From Deltaproteobacteria bacterium (GTDB taxonomy: Bacteria > Myxococcota > Myxococcia > SLRQ01): DNA of 64,000 nucleotides. The notes under the pieces were generated by a model that was given only the letters and a program-made list of their open reading frames with translations, ran no database searches and was not told the origin of the DNA. Shown here one piece after another: positions 36,297 to 44,763 of the stretch. The stretch is taken from NCBI GenBank assembly GCA_029210625.1, contig JARGFU010000009.1, forward strand, positions 62,001-126,000, read 5' to 3'. The position numbers were made by a program, and so were the translations under genes. How positions within the stretch are numbered: the stretch's first letter is position 1; every line of letters starts with the position of its first letter.

Positions 36297-37669
36297 GCAA
36301 GAGGCCAGAGAACGCCAGCCGCACCCTCTTCGGCACCGACGGTGTCCGGGGCAAGGCCAACGTCCACCCCATGACCCCCGAGATCACCATGGCCCTCGGG
36401 GCGGCCATCGCCCGCCACGTCCGCGCGGGGCCCCGCCGCCACCGGATCGTCGTGGGCAAGGACACCCGCCTCTCGGGCTACATGTTCGAGCAGGCGCTGG
36501 CCGCGGGGATCTGCTCGATGGGGGTCGACGTGCTCCTCTGCGGGCCGCTGCCCACTCCGGGGATCGCCTTCCTCACCCACTCGATGCGCGCCGACGCCGG
36601 CGCGGTGATCTCGGCCTCCCACAACTACTTCCAGGACAACGGCATCAAGTTCTTCGCCGGGGACGGCTTCAAGCTCCCCGACGCGGTCGAGGCGGCGCTC
36701 GAGGCCGACGTGATGGGCCAGAGCGGCCAGCGCCGCCGGCCCACCGACAACCGGGTGGGCAAGGCCTTCCGGATCGACGACGCGATCGGCCGCTACGTGG
36801 TGCACCTGAAGAACTGCTTCCCGGCCGACCGCACCCTCGACGGAATCCGGATGGTGATCGACTGCGCCCACGGCGCCGCCTACAAGAGCGCCCCGGCGGT
36901 CTTCGAGGAGCTCGGCGCCCAGGTCGTCCGCATGGGCAACCGCCCCGACGGCCGGAACATCAACCGCAAGTCGGGCGCGCTCCACCCCGAGCAGCTCGCC
37001 CGCTCGGTCCTGCGCCACCAGGCCCACCTGGGCATCGCCCTCGACGGCGACGCCGACCGGGTGGTGCTGGTGGACGAGAAGGGGAAGGTGGTGGACGGCG
37101 ACGCCCTGATGGCGGCGCTGGCGCGCTACCTGATCCGGGGGCGGGCCCTGAAGGGCCGCACCCTGGTCACCACGGTCATGAGCAACCTCGCCCTCGACCA
37201 CGCCCTGGCCGAGGTGGGCGGGAAGGTCCTGCGCACCCAGGTCGGCGACCGCTACGTCGTGGAGCGGATGCGGCAGAAGGGGCTCACCTTCGGCGGCGAG
37301 CAGAGCGGCCACCTGATCTTCCTCCAGCACGCCACCACCGGCGACGGCACCCTCGCCGGCCTGATGGTGCTGGCGATGATGCTCCAGGAGGAGCGCCCGC
37401 TCTCGGAGATCGTCGGCAGCTTCGAGCCCTTCCCCCAGATCCTCCTGGGGATCGAGGTCCGCGAGAAGCCGGCCTTCCGGCGGGTGCCCGCGATCCACAA
37501 GGCCATCGAGAAGGCCGAGCAGGCGCTGGGCGACGAGGGCAGGGTGCTGGTGCGCTACTCGGGCACCGAGCCCAAGGCCCGGGTCCTGGTCGAGGGCCGG
37601 AAGCAGGCCAAGATCGAGGCGGAGGCCCAGCGCATCGCCGAGGCCATCCGCAAGGCCATCGGCGCCTGA
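36293..37669 (+). CDS. glmM: Phosphoglucosamine mutase GlmM
   Basis: GlmM interconverts glucosamine-6- and -1-phosphate for peptidoglycan and LPS precursors. 458 residues: FGTDGVRGKAN at the start, the phosphoserine loop VISASHNYFQDNGIKFF, metal loop LDGDADRVVLVD, sugar-binding GGEQSGHLIF and the C-terminal phosphate loop VRYSGTEPKARVLVEG. Start GTG 36293 overlaps the folP stop (GTGA). Confidence 0.97.
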   Translation: MSKRPENASRTLFGTDGVRGKANVHPMTPEITMALGAAIARHVRAGPRRHRIVVGKDTRLSGYMFEQALAAGICSMGVDVLLCGPLPTPGIAFLTHSMRADAGAVISASHNYFQDNGIKFFAGDGFKLPDAVEAALEADVMGQSGQRRRPTDNRVGKAFRIDDAIGRYVVHLKNCFPADRTLDGIRMVIDCAHGAAYKSAPAVFEELGAQVVRMGNRPDGRNINRKSGALHPEQLARSVLRHQAHLGIALDGDADRVVLVDEKGKVVDGDALMAALARYLIRGRALKGRTLVTTVMSNLALDHALAEVGGKVLRTQVGDRYVVERMRQKGLTFGGEQSGHLIFLQHATTGDGTLAGLMVLAMMLQEERPLSEIVGSFEPFPQILLGIEVREKPAFRRVPAIHKAIEKAEQALGDEGRVLVRYSGTEPKARVLVEGRKQAKIEAEAQRIAEAIRKAIGA

Positions 37670-37681
37670 CCCGTCCTTCCC

Positions 37682-37704
37682 GGCCCCGGCGCGCTGCCGG
37701 GGCC
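37682..37704. terminator. Perfect 9-base-pair hairpin between glmM and a convergent gene
   Basis: GGCCCCGGC-GCGCT-GCCGGGGCC lies 12 bases after the glmM stop and 3 bases before the end of the convergent zinc-ribbon gene. Probably bidirectional. Confidence 0.75.
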
Positions 37705-37706
37705 CC

Positions 37707-38375
37707 TTAGCGGAACAGCTCGAAGAGGAAGCGGACGAAGACCCCCAGCGGGCTGTGCAGGTGCCCCTGGCGCTTGGCCTCCCAGCTCGAGAGCGGCCGG
37801 TCCAGCGGCGAGCCCAGCCCCGTGGAGGGGGAGGGCCGGGGGGCCTCGACCGCCGGGGGCGGCGGGCCGTCCGGCGTCGAGGCCGCCCAGGAGCGGACCT
37901 GGGCGATCTCCCCGGCGTCGAGCCAGATCCCGTGCGCCCGGCACCAGTCGACGATCACGCCGGAGCGCTTCTCCCAGTTGGTGCGGTTCATCAGGGTCTC
38001 GCACTTCGGGCAGCGGATGTAGGCGGCCTGGCTCCCGGGCGGCGTCGCCCCGAGGGGCGCGCCCGCGCCGTCGGCCTCGAAGACCCCGCCCCGGGCGTCC
38101 TGCCGGGCGCTCTGGAGGAGGCTCTCCAGCTCTCCGAGATCGAACCAGGTGCCCTGGCAGGCGATGCAGACGTCGAGGGCCAGGTGCCGGTAGTGGATCT
38201 CGTAGAGGGGCTCGCCCGGGCAGCGCGGGCACTGCATGGGGGTCGAGTGGAAGGAGAAGCCTCGCCCGTTGTAGCGGATGCCGGCGTGGCAGTAGGTGCA
38301 GAGGTTCTGCTCGGTGAAGACGCCGCCACACTTGGGGCAGCGAGCCTCACGACCCGGGAGGGGGGAGTGGCTCAT
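37707..38375 (-). CDS. Protein with zinc-ribbon (TFIIB-type) domains
   Basis: 222 residues with CPKCGGVFTEQNLCTYC (residues 14-30), CPRCPGEPLYEIHYRHLALDVCIACQGTWFDLGEL (about 49-84) and CPKCETLMNRTNWEKRSGVIVDWCRAHGIWLDAGEI (about 122-157). The second and third have the zf-TFIIB pattern CP-C-G/x...V..C--C-G-W(F/L)D-GE(L/I). The Pro-rich stretch and short C-terminal helix are unassigned. The function is unknown; metal-ribbon proteins of this kind are often membrane-associated adaptors. It follows the winged-helix-like gene by three bases. Confidence 0.8.
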   Translation of the reverse strand: MSHSPLPGREARCPKCGGVFTEQNLCTYCHAGIRYNGRGFSFHSTPMQCPRCPGEPLYEIHYRHLALDVCIACQGTWFDLGELESLLQSARQDARGGVFEADGAGAPLGATPPGSQAAYIRCPKCETLMNRTNWEKRSGVIVDWCRAHGIWLDAGEIAQVRSWAASTPDGPPPPAVEAPRPSPSTGLGSPLDRPLSSWEAKRQGHLHSPLGVFVRFLFELFR

Positions 38376-38378
38376 GTC

Positions 38379-38861
38379 CTAGTCCGCGCGGTAGAGCACA
38401 CGGCCTCGTTTGTCGCGGCCCGCCTTGATGCGGCCCTCCTGCACCAGCTGCTGCAGCATCGACTCGGCCGTGCCGGAGTCGACGCCCGAGGACATGCTGA
38501 TCCGGCCCGAGGTCGCCCAGCCATCGACCCGCCTGAGGGCGGAGAAGATGGCCTCCTTCGGGGAGAGGCCGGAGCCGCCGCCCGCCTGGCCCTGGGAGGC
38601 CAGGGCCTGCTCGTCCTCGGGGATGTTGAGCTCGCGGGTCTGGGCCCGGAACCACACCAGGAGGCCGAGGAAGGTGAGGCAGCCGAGACCGGTGATGAGC
38701 AGGTAGGCCTGGGCGCTGAGCCCCTCCTTCTTCTTGGGGGCGTTCTCGTCGACGTAGCTGCGCAGCTTGGTCGAGGGAGGACGCCCCACGTCCTGCGCGA
38801 ACGCAGGAGCGGCGAAGGAGAGGGCCATGCCGACGAGCAGGCTTGCGAGGAACGCGCGCAT
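38379..38861 (-). CDS. Membrane protein with C-terminal winged-helix-like domain
   Basis: 160 residues from ATG 38861. Residues 1-23 form a cleavable signal (SLLVGMALSFAAPAFA-QD); a membrane helix follows at about 53-73 (AYLLITGLGCLTFLGLLVWF). The C-terminal 60 residues (SPKEAIFSALRRVDGWATSGRISMSSGVDSGTAESMLQQLVQEGRIKAGRDKRGRVLYRAD) look like a small winged helix in the cytoplasm. With a cleaved signal the topology is N-out, C-in. The function is unknown. It is in an operon with the zinc-ribbon gene. Confidence 0.75.
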   Translation of the reverse strand: MRAFLASLLVGMALSFAAPAFAQDVGRPPSTKLRSYVDENAPKKKEGLSAQAYLLITGLGCLTFLGLLVWFRAQTRELNIPEDEQALASQGQAGGGSGLSPKEAIFSALRRVDGWATSGRISMSSGVDSGTAESMLQQLVQEGRIKAGRDKRGRVLYRAD

Positions 38862-38971
38862 CGACGTGGATGATAGCGGTGGAGTTCTTTCAGGGTCAAC
38901 GGCCGCACGACGCCGCCCCGCCGGAGGGTCTGACGCCAGCATCCTCTCGCCCCTCGCGAAGATCCTCGGGC

Positions 38972-38977
38972 TATAGT
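38972..38977 (+). promoter_or_regulatory. TATAGT -10 element before the SppA-like gene
   Basis: A good -10 (five of six) without a clear -35. It overlaps a possible GTG start at 38976, which argues for the later start at 39006. Confidence 0.3.
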
Positions 38978-39005
38978 GGCTGCTCTCGCCCCCGGAAACG
39001 AAGCC

Positions 39006-40733
39006 GTGCGCATTCTCCTCGCCATCCTCTTCGACCTCGTGGAGATCCTCTTCCACGGCACCCAGAACCTGCTCAAGGGCTGGGGGCTCAAGGGAGAGGA
39101 GGTGGCCTGGGTCGCCTTCCGCCTCGGCGGTGATCCCCCCTACCGCCGTCAGGGGCTGGTGCGGCGCCGCCTCGGCGCCCGTCGCGGCAACCCGGAGTGG
39201 GAGCCCGACCTCGAGACCTTCGGCGAGCGCCTCGAGGCCGTCGCCGGGGCGCGAGGGACGCGGGGCGTGGTGCTGCGCCTCGAGTCCCTGGAGCTCGGCC
39301 GGGCCAAGGCCCACGCCCTGGCCGGGACCCTGCGGGCCTTCCGGGAGTCCTCGGGCAAGGAGGTCGTGGTCTGGGCCGCCGCCCTCGAGGGGCCCGCGCT
39401 GGCCCTCGGCCTCGCCGCCGACCGGATCCTGGTCGCGCCCGCCGGCCGGGTGGGGGTGAAGGGCGCGGCCCTGGAGGTCACGACCGCCCGCCGGGCCCTC
39501 GAGAAGCTCGGTGCCTCGGCGGTGGTGGTGCGCCGGGGCACCCACAAGGCCGCCGGGGAGGTCCTGACCGAGGACGGGATCTCCGAGGCCTACCGGGAGA
39601 CCCTCGACGGGCTCCTCGACGACGGGCACGCCCACGCGCTGGCCCGCCTGCAGGAGGGCCGCGGCGTGGACGCCGAGGTCGCCGCCAGCTGGATCGATCG
39701 CGGGCCCTACACCGCCGCCGACGCCCTCGACGAGGGGCTGATCGACGGGATCTGCTACGGCGACGAGGTCGCCGATCACCTGGAGCGCGCGGGCGCGCCC
39801 CGGCCGAAGCTGCGGCCCTGGCCGGCCTTCGCCGCCAGCCAGACGCGGCCGCTGCGCCTCCGGCCGATCCTCACGGCCCGGCCCCACGTCGCCGTGCTCT
39901 CCCTGCGGGGGCTGATCGTCGAGGGCGAGAGCCGCCCCCTCCCCGGGGGCAGCCGCACCGTCGGCGATCGCACGGTGGCCGAGGCGCTGGCCGAGCTGCG
40001 CAAGGACGAGCGGGTGAAGGCGATCGTCCTGCGGATCGACTCCCGGGGGGGCTCGGCCCACGCCTCGGATCTGATCTGGCACGAGGTGAAGCGCACCGCG
40101 GAGAAGAAGCCGGTGATCGCCTGGATGGAGAACGTCGCGGCCTCGGGCGGCTACTACATCGCCGCCGCCGCCCACGAGATCCTCGCCGCGCCCCTCTGCC
40201 TCACCGGCTCCATCGGGGTCATCGCCAGCCTCTTCGATCTCTCCGGGGTCTACGAGCGCCTCGGGCTCCGGCGCGAGCTGCTGGCCCGCGGGGACCTCGC
40301 CGCCCTGGGCACCACCTCGCGGGCGCCGACCGAGGAGGAGCTGGCGCACCTGGATCACCAGGTCGGGCAGCTCTACCAGGTCTTCAAGGAGCGGGTCGCC
40401 GCCGGGCGCGGCCTCGAGCTCGAGGAGGTGGAGGCCGTGGCCCAGGGGCGGGTCTTCACCTCCGAGCGGGCGAAGGAGCACCGGCTGATCGATCGGGTGG
40501 GGGGCTTCGAGTCGGCGGTCGACGCCGCGCGCCGCCGGGCGGGGATCGCCGGCGAGTTCGAGCTGGACTTCCGGGAGCCCCTGCCGAGCGGGCTCATGGG
40601 CCTGCTGCCCGGGATGGAGCTCCGCGAGGCGTGGCTGCCGGGCGACGCCTTCCTCCTCGACTGGGCCCACCTCGCCGCGCGGGCGCCGGGGGCGCTCTGG
40701 GCGGTGGAGCTCCTCGAGCCTCCGGGGCGATGA
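39006..40733 (+). CDS. sppA: Signal peptide peptidase A-type serine protease (long form)
   Basis: 575 residues from GTG 39006 (585 from GTG 38976). It has the two-domain form of E. coli SppA. The N-terminal domain supplies the catalytic Lys (RRGTHKAAGEVLTEDGISEAYRE), and the C-terminal domain the nucleophile Ser (WMENVAASGGYYIAAAA), preceded by VLRIDSRGGSAHASDLIWHEV. A hydrophobic helix at the N-terminus anchors it to the inner membrane. It should degrade released signal peptides. ATGA overlap couples it to the tandem cyclase gene, which is unexpected company. Confidence 0.9.
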   Translation: MRILLAILFDLVEILFHGTQNLLKGWGLKGEEVAWVAFRLGGDPPYRRQGLVRRRLGARRGNPEWEPDLETFGERLEAVAGARGTRGVVLRLESLELGRAKAHALAGTLRAFRESSGKEVVVWAAALEGPALALGLAADRILVAPAGRVGVKGAALEVTTARRALEKLGASAVVVRRGTHKAAGEVLTEDGISEAYRETLDGLLDDGHAHALARLQEGRGVDAEVAASWIDRGPYTAADALDEGLIDGICYGDEVADHLERAGAPRPKLRPWPAFAASQTRPLRLRPILTARPHVAVLSLRGLIVEGESRPLPGGSRTVGDRTVAEALAELRKDERVKAIVLRIDSRGGSAHASDLIWHEVKRTAEKKPVIAWMENVAASGGYYIAAAAHEILAAPLCLTGSIGVIASLFDLSGVYERLGLRRELLARGDLAALGTTSRAPTEEELAHLDHQVGQLYQVFKERVAAGRGLELEEVEAVAQGRVFTSERAKEHRLIDRVGGFESAVDAARRRAGIAGEFELDFREPLPSGLMGLLPGMELREAWLPGDAFLLDWAHLAARAPGALWAVELLEPPGR

Positions 40734-42103
40734 GCGGGATCGTGGCGAGCCGGGCCTACCTGAGCAGGCTGGTCTCCTACGCGCCGGGCCACATGGCGCG
40801 GATCCGCCTGGAGGATCCCTCCCGGCGGGGCAGCTGGGCCGAGGTCGCCGAGGGCAGCCTCCTGGTCGCCGACTTCTCCGGCTTCACCCGCCTCTCGGAG
40901 GCCCTCGGGGAGATGGGCCGGCAGGGCGCGACCGTCCTCGCCGACATCCTCAACCGCTACTTCGAGATGCTCATCGACGACGTGGGGTTGCGGCGGGGGG
41001 GCGAGCTCATCGGCTTCGGCGGTGACGGCTTCACCTTGCTCTTCCTGGAGGGCGACCACGCCCGCAACGCCGTCGCCGCCGGGCTGGAGATCCAGGAGGC
41101 GATGGCGCTCTGCGCCGAGGCGGAGACCCCCCTGGGAACCTTCCCCCTGGCGCTGCGGGTGGGCATCGCCACCGGCCCGGTCTTCCAGGCCCTCCTGGGC
41201 ACCGGCGGCGGCGCCGAGGTCGTCATCGGAGGGCCCACCGTCGAGGCCGCGGTGCGGCTGCAGCAGGCCTGCGCCCGCGGCTCGGTGCTGATCTCGGAGC
41301 GCACCCGGGAGCGGGCGGGAGAGGGGCTGGCGGCCCGGCCGTGCCCCGGCGGGGACGATCGCCGGCTGGGCTTCGACGCCCACGTCGTCGAGGAGCTCGA
41401 GCCTCTGCCCCCGCACGGGGAGCCCTTCGACTGGCGCGAGCTCCTGGAGCAGCACCTGGAGGAGGCGGGGCCGATCCTCGAGCCCTTCGTCGACCCCGGG
41501 GTGCTGCCGCTGATCCAGGCGGCGCCCGAGGCACCGCGGATCGAGGCCACCTACGCCCCGGCCACGGCCCTCTTCATGCGGGTGCAGGGCGTCCCCCTCC
41601 ACGGCGGCGCCGAGGTCCTGCCCACCCTGGTGGAGCTCACCGAGGCCCTCTCGGCGGTGCTGGAGCCGGTGGGCGTCCCCCTGCGCAAGACCGACGTCTC
41701 GGAGGCCGGGATCAAGATGATCCTGATCTTCGGTCCCCCGGCGGGGGCCGAGACCCACGTCCTGGACGCGGCCCTGACCGCCAGCGTCATCCGCACCGGC
41801 CTGGCGCCCACCCGGCCGCGGACGGCCCCCTTCTCGGGGCTGGAGGTGCGCTTCGGCCTGGCCACCGGCAGCGTCTGGGCCGGGGAGGTGGGCTCGCGCC
41901 GGCGGCGGGAGTACAGCGCCATCGGCGACGCCGTGAACCTCGCCGCCCGCCTCGCGGATCGGGCCGAGCCCTGGGAGATCCTCTGCACCGAGGAGATCGC
42001 CCGGGCGGCCGATCCCTACCTGCAGAGCGAGGACCGGGGCCCGCTCGCCATCCGGGGCAAGGCCCGTGAGGTGCCCTGCCATCGCATCCTGCCTCCCCGC
42101 TAG
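40730..42103 (+). CDS. Soluble class III nucleotide cyclase with two unequal catalytic domains
   Basis: 457 residues from ATG 40730. The first cyclase domain has both metal aspartates: LLVADFSGFTRLSE (Asp48) and IGFGGDGFTLLF (Asp99). It has no clear transition-state Asn-Arg pair (GGPTVEAAVRLQQ). The second domain (about 275-440) lacks the metal Asp (ALFMRVQGVP) but keeps YSAIGDAVNLAARLAD with Asn and Arg. One composite active site could form between the halves, as in mammalian soluble adenylyl cyclase. Substrate (ATP or GTP) is not determined. It overlaps the SppA-like stop. Confidence 0.88.
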   Translation: MSGIVASRAYLSRLVSYAPGHMARIRLEDPSRRGSWAEVAEGSLLVADFSGFTRLSEALGEMGRQGATVLADILNRYFEMLIDDVGLRRGGELIGFGGDGFTLLFLEGDHARNAVAAGLEIQEAMALCAEAETPLGTFPLALRVGIATGPVFQALLGTGGGAEVVIGGPTVEAAVRLQQACARGSVLISERTRERAGEGLAARPCPGGDDRRLGFDAHVVEELEPLPPHGEPFDWRELLEQHLEEAGPILEPFVDPGVLPLIQAAPEAPRIEATYAPATALFMRVQGVPLHGGAEVLPTLVELTEALSAVLEPVGVPLRKTDVSEAGIKMILIFGPPAGAETHVLDAALTASVIRTGLAPTRPRTAPFSGLEVRFGLATGSVWAGEVGSRRRREYSAIGDAVNLAARLADRAEPWEILCTEEIARAADPYLQSEDRGPLAIRGKAREVPCHRILPPR

Positions 42104-42123
42104 CCCTGCTTCTGGAGAAGCCC

Positions 42124-42561
42124 GTGACCCGACGCCTCCTCGCCGCTCTCTGCCTGCTCCTGCCCCTCGCCGCGAGCCCCGCCTGCTGCCCGGACCCCCG
42201 GGTGGTGCCGGACGATCCGGTGAGGCCTCCGCCGGTGGTCGTGGCGGACCCCGACGCGGCCGGGGAGATCCGCGCGGTCCTCGAGGCCTTCGCCGCGGCC
42301 GCCGCCGAGGGCAGCTTCGAGGACGCCTACGCCCTGCTCTCCGGCCACCACCGGGCCCGCTACAGCGTCGAGACCCTCCGGCGGGATCACGAGGAGGCGG
42401 GCTCCGAGGCGCAGGCCCTGATCGACCGGCTGAAGGCGGCGCTGGCCTCCGGGGCCGAGCCCCTCGTCGAGGGCGAGGGCGCCACCTTCCCCCTCGGGGG
42501 CGGCCTCTCCATCGGGCTGGTCTACGAGGAAAAGTACTGGCGAATCGACCGTTTGCGGTGA
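42124..42561 (+). CDS. Small lipoprotein of unknown function
   Basis: 145 residues from GTG 42124. There is a signal with lipobox (LLPLAASPAC, Cys21). A Pro-rich linker precedes an alpha-beta domain: AAGEIRAVLEAFAAAAAEGSFEDAYALLSGHHRARYS...YEEKYWRIDRLR, which resembles NTF2-like/DUF4878-type folds in which the last strand is WRID. No catalytic residue is evident. The stop abuts that of the convergent cyclase gene without spacing. Confidence 0.72.
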   Translation: MTRRLLAALCLLLPLAASPACCPDPRVVPDDPVRPPPVVVADPDAAGEIRAVLEAFAAAAAEGSFEDAYALLSGHHRARYSVETLRRDHEEAGSEAQALIDRLKAALASGAEPLVEGEGATFPLGGGLSIGLVYEEKYWRIDRLR

Positions 42562-44763
42562 TTACTTCACGAGGAAGGTGAAGACGCCATCCCAGCCCTC
42601 GGGCGCCTCGTCCCCGAGGCTGGCGAGGCGCTCCAGGTAGAGGGCCGCCACCGCGTCGCCGGGGTTGTCGGCCGCGAAGGCCGTGAAGGCCTCCCGGGCG
42701 GCCGGGAAGCGGCCCTCCCGCCAGGCCGCGAGGGCGGCCTCGAAGCGCTCGAGCCCGGCGTAGCTCGCGATCTGGCGGTCGGGGCCGGCGAGGAGCTCGT
42801 GGATCGAGACCGGCTCCTCCTTGCCCTTCACCCGGACCCGGTCGACCTCCCGAAAGGCGAAGCCCCCGGGGGCGGCCGCCCGGGTCTGCTCCCCGCAGAG
42901 GCAGAAGACCCCGTAGTTCTTGGTGAGCCCCTCGAGGCGCGCGGCGAGGTTCACCGCGTCGCCCACCACCGTGTAGTCGAAGCGGGCCCGCGAGCCCATG
43001 TTGCCCACGACCATCTCGCCGGTGTTCAGCCCGATCCCGATGGCGAGGTCGGCGAAGGCGCCCTCTTCGGCCGCCCGCACCTCCTCGAGGGCGGCGTGCA
43101 TGGCCAGGGCCGCCCGGAGGGCCATGGCCGGGTGATCGGGCGAGTGCACGGGCGCGCCGAAGACCGCCATGATCGCGTCGCCGATGTACTTGTCGAGGAG
43201 CCCCCCCTCGCCGAGGACCGCGCCGGTCATCGGGTCGAGATAGCGGCCCAGGAAGGCCACGACCTCCTCCGGTGAGTGCTTCTCCGAGAGCGTGGTGAAG
43301 CTGCGGATGTCCGAGAAGAGCACCGTCAGCTCCTGACGGGCGCCCCCGGGGGCCAGGGCCGCCGGGTCCCGGATGAGCTGCTCGATCACCGCCGGCGAGA
43401 GGTAGTGGGCGAAGGTGTGGCGCAGCTGGCGGCGCTGCTGGCCCTCCTGGAGCCAGCCCAGGAGGAGCCCGGCGCCCAGGGCCGAGACGAGGGCCAGCCC
43501 GGGCCCCACCGCGGCCAGCCAGAGGCCCTGGTGGCGGAAGAGGAGCCAGAGGGCGAGGGCGTGGCCCGCCGCCAGGAGGAGGGCCCCGCCGATGCGCCAG
43601 CCCGGACCGAAGCTCCAGGCCGGCAGGAAGAGGAGGACCACCCCGAGGCCCAGGAGGAGAGTGAGGAGGGCGTCGGTGAGGGGGGCGCTGCGCCGGTGGA
43701 AGTCGCCGGCCAGGAAGTTGTCGATGGCCTCGGCGTGGAGGAAGACGCCGGGCAGGACCTCGTCGAGGGGCGTGTGGAGGGCGTCGTGGCCGAGGTAGGT
43801 GACGCCGACCAGGACCATCTTCCCCTGCAGGGCGCCCTCCGGGAGCTTCCCCTCGACCACGTCGACGGCGGAGTGGAAGGGGAAGGCCTGGCGGCCCCGG
43901 AGGTTGAGCAGGGCCCGGAGCCCGGGCTCCAGGATCAGCTCTCCCCCCTCGCCCCAGGCGATGGTGGGCGGGCCCCCGGTGTAGGCGAGCCCCCCCCGGC
44001 CGTAGCCCGCGTGCCGCGCCAGGACCTGGAGGGAGAGGGGCGCGAAGGGGCGGTCCTGGTGGAAGCTCACCACCGGCAGGGTCCGGACGATCTTGTCGGG
44101 GTCCTCCTGCAGGTTGATGGTGCCCAGGGCGGCGGCCTCCCGGGCGAAGAGGGGCAGCGAGGCCAGCGCCCGCGGCGTGTTGCGGTAGGGCTCGGTCCCG
44201 GGGGCGAACTGGCCGTAGGTGCCGCGGCGCAGCGCCCGGCCGTCGACCTCCGGCCCGCCGCGGTTGCCGAGGTGGAGGGCGAGGACCACGTCCCGCCGCC
44301 GGGAGAGGGTCTCGGCGAGGATCCGGTCCCCGGCGAGAAGCTCGCTGATCTTCCGCAGGAGCTGCCAGGAGGGGAGGGCCTCACCCTCGGGGCTCCCGGG
44401 CGGCGGCTCCTCCCGCAGCAGCGCCTCGATCTCGGCGGCCAGCTCGGGCCCGAGGAGGGCCTCGGGCTCGGCGAGGAAGAGGTCGAGACCGATGACGCTG
44501 GCCCCGGCCCCGCGCAGGGCCTCGATCAGGCGGGCCAGCCCGGCCCGCCGGGTGAAGAGCTCGGGATCCCGGGCGGAGGTGGCGTCGTCCAGGCCGACCA
44601 CCACCACCTCGCCGCGGGAGGGCTGGGGGCCGCGCAGGCGCGTCCGCAGGTCGTAGCTCCAGCGCTCGAGGCTCTCCAGCGGCGCCGGGCGCAGTCCGCT
44701 GGCGAGCGCCCAGAGGGCGACCAGCAGGGCGGCGACCCAGGCGGGCTGCTTCAGGAGCCTCAC
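42562..44763 (-). CDS. CHASE2-domain adenylate cyclase
   Basis: 733 residues from GTG 44763. A membrane helix (8-24) leads to an extracytoplasmic CHASE2 sensor (about 30-345: EVVVVGLDDATSARDPELF...GKMVLVGVTYLGHDALHTPLDEVLPGVFLHAEAIDNFL). Three membrane helices (about 355-440) follow, then a class III cyclase: VLFSDIRSFTTLSEK (metal Asp), LLDKYIGDAIMAVFGAP (ATP-selecting Lys and metal Asp) and YTVVGDAVNLAARLEG (Asn, Arg). A short TPR-like tail ends the protein. It should make cAMP in response to an unknown periplasmic signal. It overlaps the FecR-like gene by four bases (GTGA). Confidence 0.95.
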   Translation of the reverse strand: MRLLKQPAWVAALLVALWALASGLRPAPLESLERWSYDLRTRLRGPQPSRGEVVVVGLDDATSARDPELFTRRAGLARLIEALRGAGASVIGLDLFLAEPEALLGPELAAEIEALLREEPPPGSPEGEALPSWQLLRKISELLAGDRILAETLSRRRDVVLALHLGNRGGPEVDGRALRRGTYGQFAPGTEPYRNTPRALASLPLFAREAAALGTINLQEDPDKIVRTLPVVSFHQDRPFAPLSLQVLARHAGYGRGGLAYTGGPPTIAWGEGGELILEPGLRALLNLRGRQAFPFHSAVDVVEGKLPEGALQGKMVLVGVTYLGHDALHTPLDEVLPGVFLHAEAIDNFLAGDFHRRSAPLTDALLTLLLGLGVVLLFLPAWSFGPGWRIGGALLLAAGHALALWLLFRHQGLWLAAVGPGLALVSALGAGLLLGWLQEGQQRRQLRHTFAHYLSPAVIEQLIRDPAALAPGGARQELTVLFSDIRSFTTLSEKHSPEEVVAFLGRYLDPMTGAVLGEGGLLDKYIGDAIMAVFGAPVHSPDHPAMALRAALAMHAALEEVRAAEEGAFADLAIGIGLNTGEMVVGNMGSRARFDYTVVGDAVNLAARLEGLTKNYGVFCLCGEQTRAAAPGGFAFREVDRVRVKGKEEPVSIHELLAGPDRQIASYAGLERFEAALAAWREGRFPAAREAFTAFAADNPGDAVAALYLERLASLGDEAPEGWDGVFTFLVK

